Assembly (NCBI RefSeq): GCF_024207115.1
Contig: NZ_CP100128.1
Coordinates: 4,960,001-5,024,000, forward strand
DNA length: 64,000 nucleotides
Origin: Chromobacterium sp. IIBBL 290-4
Lineage (GTDB): Bacteria; Pseudomonadota; Gammaproteobacteria; Burkholderiales; Chromobacteriaceae
Direction of reading: 5' to 3'
Shown here: one piece after another, positions 1-8,269 of the stretch
Numbering within the stretch: position 1 is the stretch's first letter
How the letters are laid out: every line of letters starts with the position of its first letter
Translations under genes and position numbers: made by a program
The notes under the pieces: model-generated
Seen by the model: the letters and a program-made list of their open reading frames with translations, nothing else
Told to the model about the DNA's origin: nothing
Databases searched by the model: none

Positions 1-3000
1 CCAAGAGTTGGTAGTATCCAAGCGGTGTCGGGTCATCCAAACTGTGCACCACCTCTTGAACAAACACCTTCTCCACCGCGGCAGGCCAAGCTGCCACCAG
101 TGCGGCAATCCAATCGGGGATACCGTTTATCTCCAGCGTCGCATATTCTGCGGCGCGAATTGCCTCCGGTTCGGTCAGACACAACGCCCAATCTTTCCTT
201 ATGGCCGCCTCAATCGAGATCCCGGCAATGCCCAGGCAATCAATCGTGCTAATCTGATTTCGTTCCTCCGCCGGGCGCACACTACGTAACGTCGGCTTCC
301 AAGCTCTCCAAATTTCGGCAAGCCCCGCAGCAAAAGCCGCGGCGACCTCCTCTCCGGCCAGCTCAACAAGAGGCTCAACGCTGTTGATCGCATAACACGA
401 GTTATTACTGGATGCCTCACTCAGTAACTGCCAAAGGCAATAGATCCGTCTATCAATACTTGTTTCTGTGGTCGGATGTAGTCGACGCAATTGCACCGGA
501 TTTTCTTTCAAATCAGCGATGAAGTCGATCCAGGATTGCTCCTGCTCAGCCTGCGCCAACTCGCCAGCTCGCCGGGCCTCTGCCAAATCTTCATCACTCT
601 TGATTTCTTCTGCCGACTTAGTATGCGGCGTCATCCACTCGGTGTAGGTCTCTTGCATCTCGAGGTCCGTCGTAGCAACGTCGGAGATACGTCTCTTCAA
701 TGCCTCAGGCTTCCCTTCCGCGGACCAAATATTGAGCGCGGAATTAATAGCCAATTTCCGTTCAGTCGCTCGTCCCCGGGATGGGCCATCGATCAGAAGC
801 CAATCAATATCATCGAGCACCAACTTAAGCGGCCAGCCAAGGAGCTGCATCTGGAAAAGGTAGAGCAACGGGTAATCCACCGAGCTTCTGTAATTGCGTA
901 GCCGTTCGGCAGCCCTCCAAAAGGCTGCACGACGCCGCTCAGCCGTTCGATGCAACCGTTCGACCACATCGGACGCACTGCTAATCCGACGCTGTATCAT
1001 ATTCTGACGTCGATCACTGATACGCAAAGCCGCATCGATTGCGGCAGTAGGCGCAACATCGTCTGGAGACAAATCCAGCAGACGCAATGCAGCCGCACCG
1101 AGAGCAGCAGCATACTGCTCGTCCCTTGGCGACTTTTTTACAGTACCTACTTGCGACTCAGCTTCTAGCTGTTGCAAAAGCCCGTTGATCAATCGAGTCA
1201 GATCAGGTGGGCTCTTCAAGCGCTCTACGAGCTCAGCCCCGTTCCAGTCGAACCGGAAGCCCCCCCCTTCGGCATCACCCAGATGAATGACCGCTAGGAT
1301 CGCCAGCAGATCATCAACGTCTATAAGTTGCGGGAATAGATCATCGACAGCTTCCCAAACCAGCGTTGGCGGAATTACTGCACACTGCACCTTTATATAT
1401 TCGGCGTACTCCCTGCGTACACCCGCATCACCAGCTGCAAGCAGCGCACGGCCAGCCGTCATCGCAGTACTAAAGTCTTGATATCTGCCGAAAGACGCTT
1501 CAATCGCCAAATCAGCACAATCTTTGACCTTTCCAAGCCAGATCAAGCGCAGCACGAAATGACGGATTTCGTCGTGCTCCTTGTCCGTAGCCCAGACGGC
1601 ACGCAGCGCTGGGACGATATCTGGCAGGACAAATCGCGCAAGGCTGCTGAGATCCAGCAGTGGCACTTCTTCGTCTCGGCGCATCCGCTCCACCAGTGCC
1701 GTCAGCAATGCTTGCCTTGTCTCATGTGAAAGGCTTGCCGGATCTCCTGCGGTGAACAGTACAAAAGGCGCTCGACGTACAACCTCGCTGGCAACGCTTT
1801 CATCCCAGAGTGCAAGCCAAGCTGCCGTTTCCAACATCGAAGGCTTGACTAGGTCGACTTCATAGATCCTAGAGAAGAGCAGATTATGCAGTTGGCGTTG
1901 CGGCAGGTTGCACTGCCGTAGTCGCTGCAGCCAACGCGCTGCCAGATAGGCGCGGACCACACCTTCGTTGTCGTTGTGTAATCTAGCCCGACCGAAGGTC
2001 GCGGGGTCGAACGCCGGCCGCAACAGCAACTTCATCCGATCTTCACTAGACCAGTCGGGCAGGACGTCTTCAATTTTTGCTACGGTTCTTTCTGTTTCGG
2101 TGCGGGCATCGTTATCTGGTATTGCGATGGTCGTCTGCCGCCCAAACACCAAGGCGGCGCCGATCCGTTCAAGGCCGTGTTTAGCCCGCTCAGCATCAAG
2201 GCTATCACGACGACCACGTTCCGGATCAGTCTCTTGGAGTCGTTCACGCAGGCTCACTTCGATCATTACGGTGAAGCTGCCTAGACGATCATGGCGCTGC
2301 CAGTAACGCACGATCCAGTCTAGGTCTAGAGGCCGGCGCGCGAATCCCCATAGGCTCGCGGCCTCAATCGCGGCCATCAGCCCATCAAGTTTCCGGGCAT
2401 TTTTGGCTGCGGCATAAGTTCGTACCTGTTCTCTATCGAGCTGGGCCATCACCACAATCAGCGCCGTTTCGACAGGCATAGGTTCTGGGCGTTTTTCGTG
2501 GCGGAGGATGCGGCGGACCAGCGTTTCAAGTGAAGGGAGAGGTTCGACCAAATTGTTATGCGGCAGTGGCAATTCGTCGTTCAACCGCTGAGCATCGCGT
2601 GCGAATTCCCAATCGGTGTGACGACCGGACAGAACAATATGGGCGCGGCTCTCTCCACCGGCGATTCCTTCGGCAATTTGCCGCAGTGCTTTTTCAAGGC
2701 GAATATTGTCGAGTTTTGCCTCATCAATGGAGTCGATGAAAAACCATCCCGGTTCATTGCCGACACGCCAAGCATTCAAACGCTGCCGGTCCACCAGGCG
2801 CAAGGCCTTATCGAGCCCGTAGCGGCCAACATCTTGAACCGTCGCATAGACAGCAAACCTGCCAGCAGCCGTCTGCTGCCGTGCTTGCTCGACCAGTTCC
2901 TCAGTCTTGCCACTACCTGCCTCAGCAAGAATTACGACACGGCGTCTGACTAGCAATTCGGGCCAGCCTAGCAAACCATTCGACAAGCCAGCAGCGGCTC

Positions 3001-3076
3001 GATACCTTAAGAGGGCCAGCTCGTCTGTTTTTTCTTTCCACTCGTAAAACTGGCGATTAAGCGGGATAGTAGTCAT
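1..3076 (-). CDS. NACHT/STAND-like P-loop NTPase, 3' end beyond window
   Basis: This is an uninterrupted frame from an ATG at 3076 to the left edge, giving 1025 residues with no stop, so the C-terminus is missing. I read every codon on the minus strand. A Walker A motif (AEAGSGKT, residues 51-58) is followed by a Walker B-like FFIDSIDE (112-119) and a sensor-like IVLSGR near residue 148. The rest is long, alpha-helical looking and rich in Leu, Ala, Arg and Glu, as in the repeat arms of STAND ATPases. A weak AAGG lies about 8 nt before the start. It lies 239 nt downstream of the Gabija-like pair on the same strand and shares its lower GC. A role in phage sensing is inferred from architecture and neighbours; no effector domain is visible in the part present. 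Confidence 0.75.
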   Translation of the reverse strand, partial: MTTIPLNRQFYEWKEKTDELALLRYRAAAGLSNGLLGWPELLVRRRVVILAEAGSGKTEELVEQARQQTAAGRFAVYATVQDVGRYGLDKALRLVDRQRLNAWRVGNEPGWFFIDSIDEAKLDNIRLEKALRQIAEGIAGGESRAHIVLSGRHTDWEFARDAQRLNDELPLPHNNLVEPLPSLETLVRRILRHEKRPEPMPVETALIVVMAQLDREQVRTYAAAKNARKLDGLMAAIEAASLWGFARRPLDLDWIVRYWQRHDRLGSFTVMIEVSLRERLQETDPERGRRDSLDAERAKHGLERIGAALVFGRQTTIAIPDNDARTETERTVAKIEDVLPDWSSEDRMKLLLRPAFDPATFGRARLHNDNEGVVRAYLAARWLQRLRQCNLPQRQLHNLLFSRIYEVDLVKPSMLETAAWLALWDESVASEVVRRAPFVLFTAGDPASLSHETRQALLTALVERMRRDEEVPLLDLSSLARFVLPDIVPALRAVWATDKEHDEIRHFVLRLIWLGKVKDCADLAIEASFGRYQDFSTAMTAGRALLAAGDAGVRREYAEYIKVQCAVIPPTLVWEAVDDLFPQLIDVDDLLAILAVIHLGDAEGGGFRFDWNGAELVERLKSPPDLTRLINGLLQQLEAESQVGTVKKSPRDEQYAAALGAAALRLLDLSPDDVAPTAAIDAALRISDRRQNMIQRRISSASDVVERLHRTAERRRAAFWRAAERLRNYRSSVDYPLLYLFQMQLLGWPLKLVLDDIDWLLIDGPSRGRATERKLAINSALNIWSAEGKPEALKRRISDVATTDLEMQETYTEWMTPHTKSAEEIKSDEDLAEARRAGELAQAEQEQSWIDFIADLKENPVQLRRLHPTTETSIDRRIYCLWQLLSEASSNNSCYAINSVEPLVELAGEEVAAAFAAGLAEIWRAWKPTLRSVRPAEERNQISTIDCLGIAGISIEAAIRKDWALCLTEPEAIRAAEYATLEINGIPDWIAALVAAWPAAVEKVFVQEVVHSLDDPTPLGYYQLL

Positions 3077-3315
3077 TGGTAGCCTTGAGTCACATAGCAA
3101 CAAAAAAATGTCATTGGCATTTCACTTAATCGAATCCCCATTTTGATAGCACACGATTGCCATATCAATTCAGCTTGTCGATCATTCCCTTCATTCCAAT
3201 TCGCCTTCGATAAAGGTCCGCAACGTCGTGTGGCCGCAACACAGGACAAACCCGGCTCCTGCCAGCATTCCTACCCCATAATCACTATGGCCTACCAAGT
3301 GCCATCCTAGAGAGT
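3077..3315. other. Intergenic gap between helicase and NTPase genes
   Basis: This 239-nt AT-richer gap separates the stop of the UvrD-like gene from the start of the NTPase gene. It could hold a promoter for the NTPase gene, but I could not assign one. I see no clear terminator hairpin and no small gene. Confidence 0.5.
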
Positions 3316-5301
3316 CTACTCAGGGATGGCCTGCACCTCGCCAGGCTTGAACCACTTGCTCTTCTGGGCGTATGCCAGGGCCTGGGCCGAATCCTTTGCC
3401 CACAGCACCAACGCCAGGCTCTCCCTCGCGCGGCTGCAGGTCACGTAGAGGAGCCGTAGCGTCCGGTCAATCGACGTCTCCTTTCCTTCCGCCACGTTCT
3501 TGACATCGGAGTCGCCGAGAGGGGCGCCGAACAAGCGGTCGTAGGCAAAGTGATTGCCCGCGGCATCCTCGTCGTCCATCACGACCATCACATGGTCGAA
3601 CTCCAATCCCTTGACCACCTGGTGCGTCGCGAGATGAGACTTTCCGCTCAAGTAGGTTTTGAACCGACGCAGCTGAATCCAAGGCGACTCAAAGAGTCCA
3701 TGCCAGCCGCGAGCAAATCTGTTCTCGAGGGTCTCTGGTTGCCTTGGCTTTGGAGCAGGTGGCGGAGGGTTCATATCGTTGAACGCCGCCACCAGTCGCT
3801 TGTCTGGCTCGAACAAGCCAACCTGTAGCACTGGTGCGAGCACCTCGCGCACGGTCACTGCGGGCTTGACACACGCCATAACAAAGTCTTCGACAGCCTG
3901 CTGGTATGCCTTGAGCAACTTCATGCGAGACTCAACGTCTTCGGGTAGCTGCTGGAGCCGGCCGTAGCGATGCAGCACTTCTGTGACGGCGAAGTCTGAT
4001 GGGACACCGCCATCCTTGATACAGTCGGCGAGGTCCATCATTTCCCGTAAGAGCATCTGGACTGCTGTTGGTCCGGAGATATCGCCATTTGCATCTGGAT
4101 GAACCGAGTCTGGGTCAAGGAGCGATAGGGCCTCAAAGGCCTCCAAGAAGTCGCCGCGGCGGGCTACCAGCGAGTGCTCCAGGGCGAGCACCTTGTGCCC
4201 CAAACTACCTGGCTCCCAATCGGCAAAGCCCGTCTGGATCTTCATCGCAGCCTCGCAGAGTGCCTCTCGATGCAGCTTGTCCTCGGCCGAGGCTGATGCA
4301 TTGCCGATAAATATCCGGACGAGCCCCTCGGACTTCTCTTCTCGTGGATATTGGTGCACGGCCTTCCGGGACTGGGTTCGTCCCTCCAAATCAGAGTCCC
4401 AAATTTCATTGATGAGGTCTACGATGCGCCGTTGGCTTCTATGGTTCATCTCCAGTCTTGGAGTTGCCCAAGCCTCCGGAACCAGGCTCGGAAGGTCCGC
4501 ATGTCCATCTAAGTAAATCCGTTGGCGGTGGTCGCCAAGCAGCCCCAGCATCAGCCTTGACGGGGCTTCGGCAACGACCTCTAACAGTGAGTCTAAGATG
4601 CTCTTCATCGTGTCCTGGGACTCGTCGATGAGGATCACGGGATGCTGGTCTCGAAGGATGCGACGCAGCGTAGGCTTCTGCTTAAGCAACCAGGAAGCTA
4701 AAGCCAATACCTGCGAATGATTCAGTGCGCCGTCACCATGACGTTTCCGGTCCGGACTGTAGGTGAACTGCGGTGTCGCTGCGAGAGCTGCGGCCTTGGC
4801 CTCTAGCTCCCCAATCTTCTCCTTGTCTTTATCGGTTGGACCCTTCTTTCGCCTCGCCGCAGCATCATTTGCCTTCTGAAGCGCATTCGCGTTCATGGCC
4901 AGCAGTGCTTCACGGATATCTTCGTCAAAGCCCGCAATCAAGTCCCAGCAGAATGAGTGGATCGTAGTGACCTGCGTGAGATCGTTCGAGCCAAGGCGGC
5001 CCGTGACCACGAGCGCAGCGTTCTTCGTGTACGTGATGACTAGAATCGTCTGAGCACGGGCCCTCAACTCTCGGGCAAATCTGACCGCAGCGTCATTCGC
5101 CGTGAGCCCGGGCTCTTCCTGCGCATCCACTGTTCCGATACCCGTGATCTTGCGAAGCACTGCCACCAAAGTGCGCGTCTTACCGGACCCGGCGCCGGCA
5201 AAAAGGAAGAAGCTTCGTGGTGGCGTGCTGGTGACATAGCCGACGATTTCGTCGACGACGCCAGCATCACGTTCATTGGGATCATGTTTCACGGAAACCA
5301 T
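3316..5301 (-). CDS. UvrD/Rep-like SF1 helicase, GajB-like
   Basis: The 661-residue protein carries the superfamily 1 helicase motifs in order: Walker A AGAGSGKT (35-42), Ia VITYTKNA (88-95), TIHSF (113-117), Walker B DESQD (226-230), motif III GDHRQRIY (256-263), motif IV NHRSQRR (286-292), motif V VVKGLEFDHV and motif VI LYVTCSRARE near the C-terminus. The start chosen is the ATG at 5301. It overlaps the end of the upstream OLD nuclease gene by 20 nt, a sign of translational coupling. The frame is open further upstream, but that part only shadows the nuclease gene. In Gabija, GajB binds GajA and supports anti-phage activity; this one is longer than the roughly 500-residue GajB of Bacillus. 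A recombination helicase is the alternative reading, but the coupling favours defence. Confidence 0.82.
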   Translation of the reverse strand: MVSVKHDPNERDAGVVDEIVGYVTSTPPRSFFLFAGAGSGKTRTLVAVLRKITGIGTVDAQEEPGLTANDAAVRFARELRARAQTILVITYTKNAALVVTGRLGSNDLTQVTTIHSFCWDLIAGFDEDIREALLAMNANALQKANDAAARRKKGPTDKDKEKIGELEAKAAALAATPQFTYSPDRKRHGDGALNHSQVLALASWLLKQKPTLRRILRDQHPVILIDESQDTMKSILDSLLEVVAEAPSRLMLGLLGDHRQRIYLDGHADLPSLVPEAWATPRLEMNHRSQRRIVDLINEIWDSDLEGRTQSRKAVHQYPREEKSEGLVRIFIGNASASAEDKLHREALCEAAMKIQTGFADWEPGSLGHKVLALEHSLVARRGDFLEAFEALSLLDPDSVHPDANGDISGPTAVQMLLREMMDLADCIKDGGVPSDFAVTEVLHRYGRLQQLPEDVESRMKLLKAYQQAVEDFVMACVKPAVTVREVLAPVLQVGLFEPDKRLVAAFNDMNPPPPAPKPRQPETLENRFARGWHGLFESPWIQLRRFKTYLSGKSHLATHQVVKGLEFDHVMVVMDDEDAAGNHFAYDRLFGAPLGDSDVKNVAEGKETSIDRTLRLLYVTCSRARESLALVLWAKDSAQALAYAQKSKWFKPGEVQAIPE

Positions 5302-7600
5302 CAGCCCCCCTCCTCGTCGAAGGTGCCAGTTCCTTGTCGAGCCAAGCCAGTGCGTCGGCGATGTAGGCGGGGCAAGCCACCTTGTCGCCCAGGCTGATGC
5401 GCTCGAACATGGTTGCAGCAAACTCAGCCTTGGCAAAGTTCTCCCGCAGCATTGTATGAAGGTCCTTCGCGAGTAACGAGAGGTCCGGTTGTGCTACAAC
5501 GGTCTCAACGGCAACGCGCAGCGGGCCCGCCAGCTTTGGCGGCGGGGCCTCGCCTTCGGCAAGCGGCTGGTTCTTCTTTTGTTCGACGCCCTTAAACCAG
5601 TCAATGTTGGTCAGAATCAACGAGTCTTCAAAAGAACTCGGCCATGGGCTGCCCTTTCGAACGGGGACCTGCCACGCAAATCGCACCCGTCCTCCACTCC
5701 CATTGCTCCAGACGAGGTCTGCTTCCTTCGGTTCCGCCAAGAGGTGCAGTTTCTTCTGCTTGGGATGCCAACTATTGAGCGTGTCGTTCCCGCACTCAAG
5801 TAATTTGGGGTCGTCGATGGCTGCAGCCTTCCGAACGGTCTTTCCGCTGGCGTTCTTTGTCACCACTACAGGGTCCACATCGGTGATGACCACCGTCGGG
5901 ATACCAAGCCGCTCCACGAGCGGGCGCAGCCGATGTGCGTGACGCCCGCCAAGGTCGAGAAAGGAGATGTACCGCTTGTCAAGGTCATGGAAGTCGCGCT
6001 CAATGAACAAAGGGACGAGCATCCTCTCCGCAGCGCCTTCGACGAAGATTGCAGCATCCGCGAACAAGAGATCCGTGTGTTGAACTCGGAAGTACCGCTC
6101 TGCGAAGGTTCGCGTTTCCTTGTCGGTACCGAATGCAGTGGCGAGGTCGATGACGTCTGAGCTCGGCATCCCGCCCACAACCGTAGTAATTCGCCGGACG
6201 TAGCGCAAACGGTCAAAGTTCTCAGCGTGAGCCAAGTGACTCGCGTGGGTGCTAATGACTAGTTGGCTACTTAAATGGGCATGCTCACGCGCCACTGGGC
6301 TGATGAGTTCTGCCGCGCGTCGAGGGAAAATGCGCTGTACTTGAACATGAAGGTGCGCCTCCGGCTCCTCCACCAGCACGATATGCACGGCGGCGGGGCT
6401 GCCTTCGGCCGGCTTCAACCTAGAGTCTCGGAACGAGACCAACTGGTAGCTCAACGATTGCAGGTTCTGGTAGCCGAGCCCGATTGAATACTCTGGAAGG
6501 TAGACATCCACCTGCTGGCCGTCGAGGCGGTATTGTACCGCTGTACTGTGGTCAAGCAGGTCGCCAGTCTGGATTCGAGTTCTGAAATGAATCTCCTGTG
6601 GATCGTGGAGCGTCGGATACCCAAGCTTCTTCACATCCTCAATGGCGGGCGTCAGCGCGACCTTAATGCGAGCATCGAGGTCGCGTTGCGCAGTGGCGAT
6701 GGCAGCTACGAGTTCCGGTTGATGGCCTTGACCTGTCGTCGCAACGTTAAGGTGTTGCCGCGCGTACTTCAGCAACTGGTTGGAAAATAGGCCGACACGG
6801 TGCACGCCCGCAGTGGATCGAGTCTCTGCTTCCTCCGATCCGAGGCCGCGTTGCGCTGCGACGAAATCTACGCGCAAGAGCTTCGAGAGCTTGGTGCGGT
6901 CTACGGGCGTTGCCTGTGGCATCAAGGCTTGCGGCCCACTTGCTGGCGGATTCGCAAGTGGTCCATGGGCAGGGTCTAGCTTGTAGACAAGGACGTTTCC
7001 AAGATCGGCCGGGTAGCGAAGCCAGTAGTCGATGAGGTCGGCCGGCCACGCGTTAGCCTCCTTAGGGAGAGCCTTCACTGGCTGTCGGGCCTCTCGGTAT
7101 CGCCAAGCCAACTTTTGGAGCGTCTCCACCGAAGTAGCGGGCTCTAGGCGCAGTCGAACGCCTACGGCGCCCCCGCTCCAGTTCAGGGAGGTGATGAAGG
7201 GTGCAACCAAGTTGTAGGACCCAGACTGCACATCGAACCATAGGTCCAGCGTGGGCATGCAAGCCAGGAGTGCAGAAAGCTGTCCTTCCCACTTGGTTAC
7301 ATCGCCCGCGGCTGACGCGGGATCTTCCGCCAGCTTCTCCCATTCTTCGCCAAGCGCTCGCAGCGCGGGCCACTGCTCGAGACTGATATCGAAGCCGCCG
7401 AATACCTGTCCCGTCGTCGCCAGAAAATTTCGGACAGCAATGAGAATTGAAGTCTTGCCGCTGTTGTTGGCACCAACCAGAACCGTCGTCTTCTTGTCGA
7501 TTTGAACCCGGACTTGGGCTAGCCGCCGGAAACGGCTGAGCTCAATGCATGCTAGGCTGACGCTGGGTGCTTGTGGGTGCCTGAGGGACTGCTCGCTCAT
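5282..7600 (-). CDS. OLD-family ATPase/TOPRIM endonuclease, GajA-like
   Basis: The 772-residue protein has an ABC-type ATPase N-terminus with Walker A GANNSGKT (43-50), Walker B VEEPEAHLH (410-418) and a switch ISTHAS (449-454). A C-terminal TOPRIM nuclease domain follows, with the acidic pairs FVEGAAE (519-525) and ITDVD (572-576). This is the OLD/GajA layout. Start ATG at 7600 has AAGGAG 5 nt upstream. It is the first gene of a minus-strand operon whose next gene (UvrD-like) overlaps it. GajA of Bacillus is near 580 residues, so this is an enlarged version with extra sequence between the ATPase halves (about 90-330). Gabija-like defence is inferred from domain pairing, not demonstrated. Confidence 0.85.
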   Translation of the reverse strand: MSEQSLRHPQAPSVSLACIELSRFRRLAQVRVQIDKKTTVLVGANNSGKTSILIAVRNFLATTGQVFGGFDISLEQWPALRALGEEWEKLAEDPASAAGDVTKWEGQLSALLACMPTLDLWFDVQSGSYNLVAPFITSLNWSGGAVGVRLRLEPATSVETLQKLAWRYREARQPVKALPKEANAWPADLIDYWLRYPADLGNVLVYKLDPAHGPLANPPASGPQALMPQATPVDRTKLSKLLRVDFVAAQRGLGSEEAETRSTAGVHRVGLFSNQLLKYARQHLNVATTGQGHQPELVAAIATAQRDLDARIKVALTPAIEDVKKLGYPTLHDPQEIHFRTRIQTGDLLDHSTAVQYRLDGQQVDVYLPEYSIGLGYQNLQSLSYQLVSFRDSRLKPAEGSPAAVHIVLVEEPEAHLHVQVQRIFPRRAAELISPVAREHAHLSSQLVISTHASHLAHAENFDRLRYVRRITTVVGGMPSSDVIDLATAFGTDKETRTFAERYFRVQHTDLLFADAAIFVEGAAERMLVPLFIERDFHDLDKRYISFLDLGGRHAHRLRPLVERLGIPTVVITDVDPVVVTKNASGKTVRKAAAIDDPKLLECGNDTLNSWHPKQKKLHLLAEPKEADLVWSNGSGGRVRFAWQVPVRKGSPWPSSFEDSLILTNIDWFKGVEQKKNQPLAEGEAPPPKLAGPLRVAVETVVAQPDLSLLAKDLHTMLRENFAKAEFAATMFERISLGDKVACPAYIADALAWLDKELAPSTRRGADGFRET

Positions 7601-8269
7601 CTACACTCCTTCGAATTAATAAGACTTTTTCTGTCAACGAGTTGAACCCAGACTGAATCGCCCCAAATTTCTAGTAAACGCAGAAGGCATGGATGAGCCT
7701 CCTCGGTCTAAAAACAATCGTGTTAGCTGCATAACGGTCATTGGCTGCAAACCGCAGTCAGCCTTTACCAAGCCTTGGCGCGAATCAAATGAGCTTCATC
7801 TATTGACGGATACCCACCACCTTACTATTAATACATAACGCATAAAAGGCACCCTCCCCCTTTGTCATGGCTGCTATCCAGCTCCACCTAATATATCCCC
7901 CGCGGCTATGTGGTTGGTCTGTCCCGGTCCCCGTGGACTCTAACTTAAGGTGGATGGACTGCCCCGGCTCCTGTAGGCAATCATGTCCTATGAAAACGGC
8001 AATGCCCGGTCTGTACACAGAACCGGACATTTGTTTTTGAACCGTTCATCGACAGCTTCAGCCGACTGGTGGCCTTACCAGTAGGAGCAGTGGCAGGTTG
8101 CATCTTCCTCACACATGAAAATCTCAAACACGACCTGGCAGTAAGTACAGGCTTGGGAATTACATAAGGATTCACTGTTGTTATCGGCATAGGTCAAGAG
8201 ATAGGATACAAGGTTTAAGTCTTCGTGCTACCTGCCCTCATCCGAGGGTATTTTTATGTGAGAGAGTTG
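7601..8269. other. Intergenic region between defence island and vgrG
   Basis: This gap of 669 nt lies between divergent genes, so it must carry promoters for both. Only short overlapping frames without family resemblance occur in it. It marks the change from lower-GC island DNA to high-GC vgrG. I find no convincing tRNA, inverted repeat or transposase remnant. Confidence 0.5.

Noticed and set aside
7800-8190. Short minus-strand frames upstream of vgrG
   Set aside because: Neither frame shows a domain, a good ribosome site or codon use like neighbours. I first suspected a transposase remnant but could match no segment.
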